A stretch of 64,000 nucleotides of DNA from NCBI RefSeq assembly GCF_024733565.1, contig NZ_JANIOC010000001.1, positions 62,001 to 126,000 of the forward strand, written 5' to 3'. Under the pieces are notes generated by a model. The model made no database searches. It saw nothing but the letters and a program-made list of their open reading frames with translations, and was not told where the DNA came from. A program made the position numbers and the translations under genes. Below, in pieces: positions 42,522 to 51,590 of the stretch (positions within the stretch are counted from its first letter, which is position 1; each line of letters opens with the position of its first letter). This DNA comes from Rossellomorea sp. SC111 (GTDB taxonomy: Bacteria; Bacillota; Bacilli; Bacillales; Bacillaceae_B).

Positions 42522-44168
42522 ATGAAACCATTTGTGAAAATTGATAAAAAGGATGCCGCACTGGCCATGGCCCATATTTACGTAGGATTTGCCGCTCTTG
42601 CATTAGGGGGACTCGCCGGCCTGTTACAGGTCTTGGTCCGCTCAGGCAGATTCACTTTGCCTGCAGGGATCGGTTATTATCAAGTATTGACTGTTCACGG
42701 GGTCATACTCGGATTGGTACTTACGACATTCTTCATACTCGGCTTCCAGCATGCTGCCATTTCCCGGACTTCAGGGGCTTATTCTGGAAAATCCCGGTTT
42801 ATGGGGTGGTTAGGGTTCTGGGTCATGCTTCTGGGAACGATCATGGCAGCAGTCATGATTCTATTAAATGAAGCTACGGTCCTCTATACATTTTATGCTC
42901 CCCTGCAAGCCCATTGGATCTTCTATTTAGGATTGACGTTCGTAGTAGTGGGCAGCTGGCTTGGCGGCTCAGGGATGATCATGAAATATATGAGCTGGAG
43001 AAAAGAACATCCTGGACAACCGAGTCCTTTGTTAACTTTCATGTCCATCATCAACACCGTCTTATGGATTGTTGCCACTATCGGCGTTGCAGGAACTGTT
43101 CTATTTCAGCTCCTGCCCTGGTCCCTAGGCCTGGTGGACAGGGTCGACGTTCTTGTCAGTCGTACCTTATTCTGGTATTTCGGCCACCCACTCGTCTATT
43201 TCTGGCTGCTGCCGGCTTATATGGCATGGTATGTGATCATTCCTAAAATCATCGGTGGGAAAATATTTTCAGATTCATTGGCCCGGCTATCCTTTATCCT
43301 TTTCCTTCTATTCTCGATACCGGTCGGTTTTCACCATCAGTTAGTGGAGCCCGGGATTGATGCGAATTGGAAGTTCCTGCAGGTGACGCTGACGTTCATG
43401 GTAGTCATCCCTTCCCTGATGACAGCATTCTCTTTGTTTGCCACTTTTGAAATGTACGGGAGATCCAAGGGAGCCACGGGATTATTCGGATGGTTCAAGA
43501 AGCTGCCATGGGTGGACGCACGCTTTACAGTACCGTTCATCGGAATGGTTGCTTTCATTCCTGCAGGAGCAGGTGGATTGATCAATGCATCTAATCAAAT
43601 GAATCAGGTTGTCCATAACACGATTTGGGTCACCGGTCACTTTCATTTAACACTGGCCACATCTGTCGTCTTGACCTTCTTCGGGATTGCTTATTGGCTT
43701 GTCCCTCATCTGACGGGGCGTGTCCTAACGAAAGCGATGAACAAATTGGCCATCGTGCAGGCCATCGTATGGGCGGTCGGAATGAGCATCATGTCCGGCG
43801 CCATGCATGCAGTTGGGTTACTGGGTGCACCAAGAAGATCTTCCTACTCCACTTATGGGGATGCACCACAGGCAATCGATTGGATTCCATACCAAATCGC
43901 ACAGGCGATTGGGGGCACGATCCTTTTCATTGGTATCATTCTCGTTCTATACATCTTTATCAACCTGGCATTTTTCGCTCCCAAGGGAGATGAGGAATTT
44001 CCTGTCGGTGAAACAGCTGAGACAGCCGAGAGAACCCCAATGGCTCTCGAGAACTGGCGAATATGGTTAACCATCCTGGCCGCTCTCATTCTCGTTGCCT
44101 ACACCGTCCCATTCATCGACATGATCCAAAACGCCCCACCCGCATCCAAGGGATATAAAATGTGGTGA
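42522..44168 (+). CDS. Cytochrome c oxidase subunit I (ba3 / B-type heme-copper oxidase)
   Basis: 548-residue, ~13-helix heme-copper oxidase core. Haem and CuB histidines appear in LTVHGVILG (low-spin haem), FGHPLVYFWLLPAYMAWY (CuB His and Tyr), HHQLVEPGI (CuB His pair) and VTGHFHLTLA (high-spin/low-spin His). The sequence style is of the ba3 B-family, which has a single K-type proton path and high oxygen affinity. ATG immediately follows the subunit II TAG. No usual terminator follows; a repeat array begins 2 nt after the stop. Confidence 0.96.
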   Translation: MKPFVKIDKKDAALAMAHIYVGFAALALGGLAGLLQVLVRSGRFTLPAGIGYYQVLTVHGVILGLVLTTFFILGFQHAAISRTSGAYSGKSRFMGWLGFWVMLLGTIMAAVMILLNEATVLYTFYAPLQAHWIFYLGLTFVVVGSWLGGSGMIMKYMSWRKEHPGQPSPLLTFMSIINTVLWIVATIGVAGTVLFQLLPWSLGLVDRVDVLVSRTLFWYFGHPLVYFWLLPAYMAWYVIIPKIIGGKIFSDSLARLSFILFLLFSIPVGFHHQLVEPGIDANWKFLQVTLTFMVVIPSLMTAFSLFATFEMYGRSKGATGLFGWFKKLPWVDARFTVPFIGMVAFIPAGAGGLINASNQMNQVVHNTIWVTGHFHLTLATSVVLTFFGIAYWLVPHLTGRVLTKAMNKLAIVQAIVWAVGMSIMSGAMHAVGLLGAPRRSSYSTYGDAPQAIDWIPYQIAQAIGGTILFIGIILVLYIFINLAFFAPKGDEEFPVGETAETAERTPMALENWRIWLTILAALILVAYTVPFIDMIQNAPPASKGYKMW

Positions 44169-44170
44169 AT

Positions 44171-44920
44171 AGAAAAGCGGAAGGGGCTCGCCCTGGGGCG
44201 ACAAGCATAAGTCGAGTAACCCGGAAAGGCGTTCTTTGCCTTTTTGGGTTACTTGGCTTATGACCTCGAGCCCCAAGCCCCTGGAGCTGGACAACAAGAA
44301 AAGCGGAAGGGGCTAGCACTGGGGCGACAAGCATAAGACGAGTAACCCGGAAAGGCGTTCTTTGCCTTTTTGGGTTACTTGACTTATGACCCCGAGCCCC
44401 AAGCCCCTGGAGCTGAACAACAAGAAAAGCGGAGGCGGCTCGCTCAGGCCCGACAAGCATAAGACGAACCAACCGGAAAAGGCGCCCTTTGCCTTTTTGG
44501 TTGGTTTGACTTATGACCTCGAGGGCCTAGCCGCCGGAGCTGGATCAAGAAAAGCGGAGGCGGCTCGCTCAGGCCCGACAAGCATAAGACGAACCAACCG
44601 GAAAAGGCGCCCTTTGCCTTTTTGGTTGGTTTGACTTATGACCTCGAGGGCCTAGCCGCCGGAGCTGGATCAAGAAAAGCGGAGGCGGCTCGCTCAGGCC
44701 TGGCAAGCATAAGACGAACCAACCGGAAAAGGCGCCCTTTGCCTTTTTGGTTGGTTTGACTTATGACCCCGAGGGTCTAGCCGCCGGAGCTGGATCAAGA
44801 AAAGCGGAAGGGGCTCGCCCTGGGGCGACAAGCATAAGTCGAGTAACCCGGAAAGGTGTTCTTTGCCTTTTTGGGTTACTTGGCTTATGACCCCGAGCCC
44901 CAAGCCCCTGGAGCTGGATC
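44171..44920 (+). repeat. Six tandem copies of a ~125-bp hairpin repeat
   Basis: Units start at 44171, 44297, 44423, 44548, 44673 and 44798 (periods 126, 126, 125, 125, 125). Each runs from AGAAAAGCGG to GGAGCTGGA. Conserved blocks: GACAAGCATAAG, AAAGGCG..CTTTGCCTTTTTGG and CTTATGACC(T/C)CGAG. Units 1, 2 and 6 are one subtype, units 3-5 another; the differing segments are complementary within each unit. The array fills the gap between convergent oxidase and GyrI-like genes. Frames open through it have no SD and reflect the repeat. Confidence 0.95.
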
Positions 44921-44933
44921 AAAAATAGAAGAA

Positions 44934-44960
44934 GAGGCTGCTTCAAATGAAGCAGCCTCC
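44934..44960. terminator. Terminator of the GyrI-like gene
   Basis: GAGGCTGCTTCA / TGAAGCAGCCTC stem with 2-nt loop; on the minus strand followed by TTCTTCTATTTTT. Confidence 0.75.
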
Positions 44961-44963
44961 TTT

Positions 44964-45431
44964 CTATTGCTGTTTAATTGGGACAAACAGCTCTAATTTC
45001 CTTCTATCTTCCGTTTCGTTGATTTCGCGGTCCTGGGATAGGTACTTCTCGACACTCAGTCTGGAGTAGTCTTTTTCATACCCATTTTCTTTAATCCAAT
45101 TAAAGATTGCAAAATAGGCTTGTTCCACTTCCGTCGACAGACCTTCATAAAGTGCGTGTGCGTATTCCCCCGCAGGAAGTGACAGTTCCACTAACCCCGG
45201 TGGAAGCTTCTCGACACGATCAACCTCAACGGTACAATAGTACGTAAAATCAGTCGCCCTATCATGGAATGGTGCGTATATGCATTCATCTCCATTTATA
45301 TGATGAATGGAGGGAATCATCTGTTGAAATTTCGTGAATAGTCTCGGGATCTCGGACCCTCTTCCATATGGACCTGTCCATCCTATCCCAACAAGCAATT
45401 TGTCCTCCAGTGATGCTACATTAATATCCAT
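44964..45431 (-). CDS. GyrI-like / AraC effector-binding domain protein
   Basis: 155-residue single-domain protein of the SHS2/GyrI-like ligand-binding fold. MDINVASLEDKLLVGIGWTGPYG, FHDRATDFTYYCTVEVD, LPAGEYAHALYEG and FELFVPIK-type ending KLELFVPIKQQ are typical. Stand-alone members bind small hydrophobic or cationic ligands and some hydrolyse cyclopropanes; the role here is unknown. ATG at 45431 with AATGGAGG. It lies 18 nt after ypwA and may be co-transcribed. Confidence 0.85.
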   Translation of the reverse strand: MDINVASLEDKLLVGIGWTGPYGRGSEIPRLFTKFQQMIPSIHHINGDECIYAPFHDRATDFTYYCTVEVDRVEKLPPGLVELSLPAGEYAHALYEGLSTEVEQAYFAIFNWIKENGYEKDYSRLSVEKYLSQDREINETEDRRKLELFVPIKQQ

Positions 45432-45449
45432 GATTTCTGCCTCCATTGT

Positions 45450-46964
45450 TTAATTTAAGGAATATACCTTTGAATACTTCTCCGTTAAGTAATCGGCCAA
45501 GTATTGGGCATTAAGCCCTTCTCCAGTCACTTCCCTGATGATTTCAAGCGGCTTTTTCATCTTTCCCCATTGGTGAACATGCTCAGTCAACCATTCTTTC
45601 ACGGGAGCAAGATCCCCTTTTTCCAGGAGCTCTTCATAATGAGGAATATCTTCTAACATCGCACGCTTTATCTGTGCAGCATACATATAACCCAGTGCGT
45701 ATGACGGAAAGTAACCAAAGCTTCCACCGGCCCAATGGACATCCTGGAGGACACCTTCTCCATTATGGGAAGGGCGGATACCCAAGTATTCTTCATATTT
45801 CTGATTCCAGATTTCCGGGAGATTTTTTACTTCAATCTCATCATTGAACAATCCTTTTTCAATTTCATAGCGGATGATGATATGCAGGGCATATGTTAAT
45901 TCATCGGCTTCGATCCGGATCAACGAAGGCTTCGATTCATTGATCGCTCTGTAGAAATCGTCCAATTCAACAGAATCAAACTGTCCCGTCGAATAATCCT
46001 TCAATAACTCATAATTTTGCTTCCAGAAAGAATGGTCCCTGCCCACAAAATTTTCATAAAAAAGGGATTGAGACTCATGTATACCCATGGATGTGCCCGT
46101 ACATAGGGGTGTGCCCATCAAATCCTTTGAAATGTTCTGTTCATACAGGGCATGTCCACCCTCGTGGATCGTTCCGAAGACGGCTGTTCTCCAATCCTTT
46201 TCGTCATATTTAGTTGTTACCCTTACATCACCAGGGTTCAAACCAATCGCAAACGGGTGGACTGTTTCATCCAGTCTTCCAGAATTGAAATCATACCCCA
46301 TTTGTTCAAGGATTTTCAAACTGAAATCCTTTTGACGTTCCTTTGGAAAATGTTCAAAAAGGAAATCGGTTTTTGGCTTATTTTCCGATTTGGAAATTTC
46401 ATGTACGAGCGGGACGATCTGATCACGAAGATCCCCAAATACCTTATCCAATACCTCTACTGTCACACCCGGCTCATACATATCCAGTAATGTATTGTAC
46501 TTATTACCTTCGTATCCCCAATAATCAATGAAGCGTTTTGTGAAAGCCACAAGCTTTTCTAAATAAGGCTGGAACATATCGAAATCCGCTTTTTCTTTTG
46601 CTTCTTCCCATTTACCTTCCGCTTTCGACTGTAATACCACATATTCCCGGTATTCAGATGCGGGAATCTTTTTATTTCGATCATACTCTTTTTGGCACTC
46701 TTCTATTAGTTTTTGTGTCATCGGATCCAATTGATCCATCTGTGGAGATAGTTTCGCTAAGTAAGCGGCCATTTCATTGGAAGTGGACATCTCGAACAGT
46801 TCAGACGAAAGCATCCCGATCACTTCCGACCGTTGTTCTGCGCCATTTTTTGGAGCGCCGGTCCGTAAATCCCAGAACATCAAACCTAGCGCTTCGTTGT
46901 AGGCAGACATCTTTTTAACATATTCATGAAATTGATCTTTTGTCTCTAGTACTGATTCTTTCAT
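45450..46964 (-). CDS. ypwA: M32 family metallocarboxypeptidase YpwA
   Basis: 504-residue thermostable-carboxypeptidase family enzyme, cytoplasmic, removing C-terminal residues from peptides. Zinc site HEGGH in TIHEGGHALYEQ (about residue 263) with the third ligand in SMGIHESQSLFYENFVGRD. DVRVTTKYDEKDWRTAVFGT and the conserved HPF (TVHPFAIGLNPGDVR) segment are M32 hallmarks. ATG at 46964 with AAGGGGG SD; in-frame codons upstream have none. Length equals that of B. subtilis YpwA. Confidence 0.95.
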   Translation of the reverse strand: MKESVLETKDQFHEYVKKMSAYNEALGLMFWDLRTGAPKNGAEQRSEVIGMLSSELFEMSTSNEMAAYLAKLSPQMDQLDPMTQKLIEECQKEYDRNKKIPASEYREYVVLQSKAEGKWEEAKEKADFDMFQPYLEKLVAFTKRFIDYWGYEGNKYNTLLDMYEPGVTVEVLDKVFGDLRDQIVPLVHEISKSENKPKTDFLFEHFPKERQKDFSLKILEQMGYDFNSGRLDETVHPFAIGLNPGDVRVTTKYDEKDWRTAVFGTIHEGGHALYEQNISKDLMGTPLCTGTSMGIHESQSLFYENFVGRDHSFWKQNYELLKDYSTGQFDSVELDDFYRAINESKPSLIRIEADELTYALHIIIRYEIEKGLFNDEIEVKNLPEIWNQKYEEYLGIRPSHNGEGVLQDVHWAGGSFGYFPSYALGYMYAAQIKRAMLEDIPHYEELLEKGDLAPVKEWLTEHVHQWGKMKKPLEIIREVTGEGLNAQYLADYLTEKYSKVYSLN

Positions 46965-47011
46965 ATAAAAAGCCCCCTTTTTTTTAACATTCAATCTATT
47001 TTATCATATTA

Positions 47012-47039
47012 CAAAAAAACCGCCCAATAAGGCGGTTTT
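47012..47039 (-). terminator. Intrinsic terminator of ypvA
   Basis: AAAACCGCC / GGCGGTTTT stem, 6-nt loop, T run on the minus strand. Confidence 0.9.
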
Positions 47040-47052
47040 CAACTTCAATTGA

Positions 47053-48978
47053 CTATGCATTTAATACTTCAATCCCAACGGGTAAAACGGACTCTACCAA
47101 TTCTCTATGTGATGACTCCACATCGTTCAATAGAACGTGGATGCTCCCCTTGTCTTCACTTGTGCGAATCAGACGTCCGATTCCCTGCCTCAAGCGAAGG
47201 ATCATGTAAGGAAGATCCACTTCTTCCCCGGAATTGGTGGCATGCTTTCGCTTCGCATCAAAGACGGGGTCTTTTGGCGGGAATGGAAGTGAGTAAATGA
47301 TCACTTGTGAAAGGGACTCCCCTGGCACGTCCAATCCTTCCCACAGGTGATAGGAACAAAGGACCGTAGATGTTTCCTGCTGGAACTGTTCTACCGTATC
47401 ACTGATCTCACGGTCACCTTCATAAATGACATTCCAGTTTTGATCCGCCTGTTGAACCTGATACGACCTAAAGGCGTTCATCTCATCCTTGGATGTGAAA
47501 AGAATCAACGATTTCCCTTGATTACTCTGTAATTTATCCCACGCATATTGATTTTTCGAATGGATACCTGAATCCAAAGAGTGAATATGTGCTTTCATCA
47601 TCTCTTCATATTCATAAGGAGATTCCACTGAAAATTTTTCATATTTCTCAATCCCCAGCGATCGTGACACATAAGAAAAGTCGCCATTGTAGGAAAGGGT
47701 TGCAGAAGAGAAGATGAATGGAATATTTTGACTGAACACATGTTCTTTCAGAATTTCCTCCACTAATCTCGGCATTACCACAAAGGTGTGTTCTTCTTCT
47801 GATGTTTCCAGCCAGTAGATTCCTTTTTCATCATCTAAAAACAGCTTCAATGAATACTGAATCTGCTCCAGATATTCTTCGACTACTTTTAACAGGTAAT
47901 CATCCATCACATACATTTCGCTTTCAAAAACGAGTTCATTCAGGAGGTTCTCGACTTTTTCCGTAAGAGACCTTGCCCGCTGCAAAATCGCTTCTGAACG
48001 CAGGATGTACTGCCTATCGGATCCAGATTCCCCTTTGGATTCTTTCTCAAGAAGCTCGAACCACTTTTCATTGTCGAGCATGATATCTTCAATGATATAA
48101 AGGGTCTCCTCCCTCATATCAGAAGATGACAGCTTTTCCAACAGTCCTTCAAGTGTCTCCATCCTCATCCGGTAGGTCATCGCTTTCTGTGAGGCAAATT
48201 CCAACAGGTGGCCTTCGTCAAAGACGACTGAGCTTGCTTCCGGAAGAAGCGGCAGCTGACCTTCCCGTTTTCTGCTGTCTTTCGTCCAGATATGTTCCAT
48301 ATAAAAATCATGGGAACAGATGATCAAGTCAGCCGCATTCCGGTAGTGCTCGCGATGAAGTGTAAGTCCGCAGCGATGACGATAGGCGCAAGACATGCAG
48401 TCCTGAAGGGAGTCCCAGCCTACAGAATTCCACTCTTCATCTGACAACCCGGCATATTCTTTACGATCTCCGTAATGACTGAAGCTTCTCATGGAGGAAT
48501 TATCATGGACGAAGCCCGGCAATTCTTCCCACATATCCTGGAAGATCTCATTTTGAGACGCATTTTCTTCCAATTTCTTGATACACAGATATTGCTCCCT
48601 TGATTTTGCCAGACGAACATCTATGTCTAAATCCAGGGCATTCTCAAGCTTCTCTATATCCCCTTCTTTTTTGACGATCTGCTCGATGAGGGTTTCATCC
48701 GCACAAGCGATGATGGCAGGCTTTCCCGTATACCTTGCATAAGAAAGGGCATATAAAAGATACACAAGGGTTTTCCCGGTACCAACACCCGCTTCTGCAA
48801 GCATGACCTGTTTATTCTTATATGCCTGATTGAGCTGAAAGGCCATGAAGACCTGTTCATCCCGCAGATCAAAGCCCTTATCTGGCAGTACATCATAAAA
48901 AACATCCCCGACCCAATCCGATAATGCTTCATAAAAGGATTGCTCCTTTGTTAATTCAAATGGTAATTTCCTTCTCAT
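47053..48978 (-). CDS. ypvA: DinG/XPD-like superfamily 2 helicase YpvA
   Basis: 641-residue helicase of the DinG/XPD group. Walker A AEAGVGTGKTLVYLL, DEGH box in VVFDEGHLLEFAS, motif III-like FIFSSATLSYNG and motif VI LRQGIGRLIRT. Four Cys between motifs I and II (EQYLC, DCMSC and HRC) could hold the 4Fe-4S cluster seen in this family. Acts on forked or structured DNA by family knowledge. AGGAGG SD. Same size and neighbours as B. subtilis YpvA. Confidence 0.93.
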   Translation of the reverse strand: MRRKLPFELTKEQSFYEALSDWVGDVFYDVLPDKGFDLRDEQVFMAFQLNQAYKNKQVMLAEAGVGTGKTLVYLLYALSYARYTGKPAIIACADETLIEQIVKKEGDIEKLENALDLDIDVRLAKSREQYLCIKKLEENASQNEIFQDMWEELPGFVHDNSSMRSFSHYGDRKEYAGLSDEEWNSVGWDSLQDCMSCAYRHRCGLTLHREHYRNAADLIICSHDFYMEHIWTKDSRKREGQLPLLPEASSVVFDEGHLLEFASQKAMTYRMRMETLEGLLEKLSSSDMREETLYIIEDIMLDNEKWFELLEKESKGESGSDRQYILRSEAILQRARSLTEKVENLLNELVFESEMYVMDDYLLKVVEEYLEQIQYSLKLFLDDEKGIYWLETSEEEHTFVVMPRLVEEILKEHVFSQNIPFIFSSATLSYNGDFSYVSRSLGIEKYEKFSVESPYEYEEMMKAHIHSLDSGIHSKNQYAWDKLQSNQGKSLILFTSKDEMNAFRSYQVQQADQNWNVIYEGDREISDTVEQFQQETSTVLCSYHLWEGLDVPGESLSQVIIYSLPFPPKDPVFDAKRKHATNSGEEVDLPYMILRLRQGIGRLIRTSEDKGSIHVLLNDVESSHRELVESVLPVGIEVLNA

Positions 48979-49082
48979 ATGGACCTCCTGCGTAACGCAA
49001 TATTTCTAATTTACTAGAATTCTTTCTGATTGAAAAGGGATACTCGATATTTTTTTCACGAGCTCTACATGCATCTACAACC

Positions 49083-49118
49083 AAAAGAAAAGAGACTCTC
49101 CATACAAAGGGTGAGTCT
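49083..49118 (-). terminator. Probable terminator of the 57-residue gene
   Basis: AGACTC / GAGTCT stem with a ~14-nt loop and CTTTTCTTTT tail on the minus strand. Confidence 0.5.
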
Positions 49119-49158
49119 ACCAGTTGTATGGATGTCCCTAGCTTTTTTGAGAGTGCAC

Positions 49159-49332
49159 TCAGTCGTATATTCTCTTTTTTTTCAATAATTCATATTGAAA
49201 TGCCTGATCCAGGTTTTTTGAGGCTTCATGAAGGTTAAGATGTACGTCCTCCGCTTCTTCACCTGAAATGGAAGAAATAGAACTTTGTAAGGCCTGATAG
49301 ATTTTGTGGAAATCGATGAAAGAATGGTCCAT
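49159..49332 (-). CDS. 57-residue helical hypothetical protein
   Basis: MDHSFIDFHKIYQALQSSIS... EDVHLNLHEASKNLDQAFQYELL... ends KKRIYD. Predicted almost entirely helical with heptad-like hydrophobics and a basic C-terminus. AGGAG SD at 9 nt and a hairpin after the stop. Between ypsC and ypvA on the same strand. Not recognised. Confidence 0.65.
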   Translation of the reverse strand: MDHSFIDFHKIYQALQSSISSISGEEAEDVHLNLHEASKNLDQAFQYELLKKKRIYD

Positions 49333-49429
49333 CCTCTTTCACTCCTCTAAAAATGATAGAACTATTATACGCAGGAAGTGAAAGGGTTATTCTGAACTTC
49401 AACATCTTTTTCCATTAATCCGGTGAATA

Positions 49430-50566
49430 TCACTTTCTTGGCGGGCGTGGCCCGAAGAATTGATAAAAATCTGTCCGGATGAAGCCATTGAACAATTTAC
49501 GTTTTTTTGTAGCTTGTTTTCCGTAGCATTGTTCAAAATTTTCATGGGAAGTCAGCATGTATACAGACCATGTATCCAGATTTTCAAAGGCCCTTCCCAT
49601 TTCTTGATACATCTTCTCTACTTCTTTACGTTCACCCAAACGTTCTCCGTATGGAGGATTTCCGACGATGATGCCATACTCTAATTCCGAAGTGAAATCC
49701 CGTACTTGCATTTGCTTGAATTTCACCAGGTCGCCAAGTCCGGCTTCAAGGGAATTCTCTTTGGATATTTCAATCATTCGATGATCGATGTCCGTACCAA
49801 GTATTTCAAGGGGCTGATCATAGTTCGCCAAATCTTCGGCTTCCAGACGCGTTTTATCCCACACACCGGCGGGCATCAACGGCCACTCCTCTGACAGAAA
49901 TTCACGATTGAAGCCAGGAGCGATATTTTGTCCGATCAATGCAGCTTCAATGGCAATCGTCCCGGACCCGCAGAAAGGATCCACAAAGGGACGGTCAGGA
50001 TTCCAGGTCGTTAATTGAATCAGGGCAGCTGCCAGTGTTTCCTTTAAAGGCGCTTCACCTTGTCCGATTCTATACCCGCGTTTATGGAGACCTTGACCAC
50101 TTGTATCAAGGGTGATGCTCGCCACATCTTTGTGGATGGCCACCTCGATCTTGAATAGAGGACCGGTTTCGTCCAGCCATGACGTTCGCTTGTAAGCGGT
50201 ACGGAGCCGTTCTACAATCGCTTTTTTCACAATGGCCTGACAGTCTGGAACACTGTAAAGTTTTGATTTAACGGATTTCCCCTGCACAGGGAACTCTGCG
50301 TCTACAGGGAGAAAGTCCTCCCAAGGGAGCTTCTTTGTATTTTCAAATAGTTCATCGAAGGAATAAGCCTTGAAATCACCAACAAGGATTTTGATCCTGT
50401 CAGCGGTCCTAAGCCACATATTGGCCCGTGCAATGGCCGTTTCATCTCCCTTGAAGATGACCTTTCCATTTTCGACCTGACATTCATACCCCAGATCCTT
50501 CACTTCTTTGGCAACAATGGATTCTAAGCCCATCGCTGCCGTTGCGATCAATGTATATGTACTCAT
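49430..50566 (-). CDS. ypsC: THUMP-domain class I rRNA methyltransferase YpsC (RlmL-like)
   Basis: 378-residue RNA methyltransferase. THUMP domain (about 45-155), then a Rossmann methyltransferase domain with motif I DPFCGSGTIAIEAALIG and catalytic motif IV IVGNPPYGERLG (NPPY, exocyclic N-methylation). This matches the RlmL/YcbY first-domain family, which makes N2-methylguanosine in 23S rRNA. ATG at 50566 with GGGGTGA; the frame extends upstream into the rnpB terminator. Directly downstream of rnpB as in B. subtilis. Confidence 0.93.
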   Translation of the reverse strand: MSTYTLIATAAMGLESIVAKEVKDLGYECQVENGKVIFKGDETAIARANMWLRTADRIKILVGDFKAYSFDELFENTKKLPWEDFLPVDAEFPVQGKSVKSKLYSVPDCQAIVKKAIVERLRTAYKRTSWLDETGPLFKIEVAIHKDVASITLDTSGQGLHKRGYRIGQGEAPLKETLAAALIQLTTWNPDRPFVDPFCGSGTIAIEAALIGQNIAPGFNREFLSEEWPLMPAGVWDKTRLEAEDLANYDQPLEILGTDIDHRMIEISKENSLEAGLGDLVKFKQMQVRDFTSELEYGIIVGNPPYGERLGERKEVEKMYQEMGRAFENLDTWSVYMLTSHENFEQCYGKQATKKRKLFNGFIRTDFYQFFGPRPPRK

Positions 50567-50623
50567 CTTTGTCACCCCGTTCATAAATATGCCTATATCA
50601 ATAGTATGGTCCTGTTTTCCGTA

Positions 50624-50675
50624 AAATAAAAAGGACTGATACAAAAGAGCAGTGTATTACCTGCATGTATCAGTC
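50624..50675 (-). terminator. Intrinsic terminator of rnpB
   Basis: Minus-strand GACTGATAC...GTATCAGTC stem with a ~25-nt loop followed by CCTTTTTATTTT. Confidence 0.8.
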
Positions 50676-50704
50676 ACTTGCATTATTTAATCCATATTGC
50701 TCTT

Positions 50705-51117
50705 ATCCCGTAATAGTGTTCTGTAAGCCATGTTTTGTTCCGTTGTACTGCAGGCGACTGTTCGTCTCGTACTCGGGTGGTAATCATCTATCTACAAAGG
50801 AAATTCCTTTGTCCCTCTCTTCGTTCAATTCCTTTGAGAGGATTCCCCTACCAAATTTGGGTTTCTCGCTCGTGGGGTTTACCTCGTTCCACTCCTGCCA
50901 TTTCTAACAGGACTTCGTCACTGTGGCACTTTCAAAGTAGTCACACCATATCCGTAAGGGACGTAGGTGTTTTCCCTGCCGTCAGCCCGGGTAGGACTGC
51001 CCTAGCTTATGAATTGGCTAGGCACGAACACTACGTGCATCTCAGCACCGTGCGAGCATGGACTTTCCTCTACAACGAATCGTTGCAGCGATTACCCAAA
51101 CACCATTAAGGATCAGC
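50705..51117 (-). ncRNA. rnpB: RNase P RNA, type B
   Basis: Catalytic RNA of RNase P, processing tRNA 5' ends. Recognised on the minus strand by GAGGAAAGTCCATGCTCGCA and GGTGCTGAGATGC near the 5' end. Further marks are GAAGTGCC/GACGAAGTCC-type segments, GGTAAACCCC, GAGCGAGAAACCC and the 3' GGAACAAAACATGGCTTACA. This is the Bacillus-type (type B) architecture. Sits between ypsC and gpsB, as in B. subtilis. A consensus promoter lies just upstream and a terminator follows. Exact ends are estimates, within about 10 nt. Confidence 0.96.
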
Positions 51118-51125
51118 AATACCTA

Positions 51126-51154
51126 ATTATACGGTATTTCCCCCAATAATTCAA
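51126..51154 (-). promoter_or_regulatory. Sigma-A promoter of rnpB
   Basis: TTGAAT and TATAAT with a 17-bp spacer on the minus strand, predicting a start near 51118. Confidence 0.85.
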
Positions 51155-51163
51155 CTGGAAATA

Positions 51164-51475
51164 TCAGTCGTATAATTTGTTACCAAATACGTGTTTCTCT
51201 AAATTCGATAAACGCTTTAAAATATCGAAATTCGTGGTTCCGGTCTGTTGAGGCGGAGCAGCTGAACGCTGTTGCTTCAGAGCACCCTCTGCCTGCTTTT
51301 TCAGTCGCAGGTTTTCCTGCTGTAAGTCTTCTATCTCCTGGTGAAAGGTTTCATAGTCTTTAATAATCAAATCTAAAAATTTATCCACATCTTCCGGCTT
51401 ATACCCTCGCATTCCACTTTTGAACTCTTTTTCGAGAATATCCTTTGCCGTTAATTTCACTTTATCTGAGATCAT
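51164..51475 (-). CDS. gpsB: Cell division/elongation coordinator GpsB
   Basis: 103-residue DivIVA-family protein. Membrane-targeting N-terminal coiled coil with [29 protein letters not shown], a variable linker ([14 protein letters not shown]) and a C-terminal trimerisation helix [23 protein letters not shown]. It shuttles PBP1 (PonA, also in this window) between sidewall and septum. ATG at 51475 with AGAGGTGAA SD. Confidence 0.97.
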   Translation of the reverse strand: MISDKVKLTAKDILEKEFKSGMRGYKPEDVDKFLDLIIKDYETFHQEIEDLQQENLRLKKQAEGALKQQRSAAPPQQTGTTNFDILKRLSNLEKHVFGNKLYD

Positions 51476-51590
51476 TCTATTCACCTCTATATTTATCACT
51501 ATCATTTTTTCAAATAACCATCAATTTGTCAATCGTATTTCATACTTCAATGATTCCATTTTCTCTAAAAGTCCCGTAAGTCATGATTCT

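Noticed and set aside
44171-44920. Tandem units that at first sight look like a CRISPR or a coding repeat with long open frames
   Set aside because: Units are 125 bp and continuous, without unique spacers, and each is itself palindromic. The open frames have no SD and exist in several registers because the repeat period is near a multiple of three.
50665-51109. Plus-strand open frames over the rnpB locus
   Set aside because: They are antisense to the conserved RNase P RNA and carry no SD.
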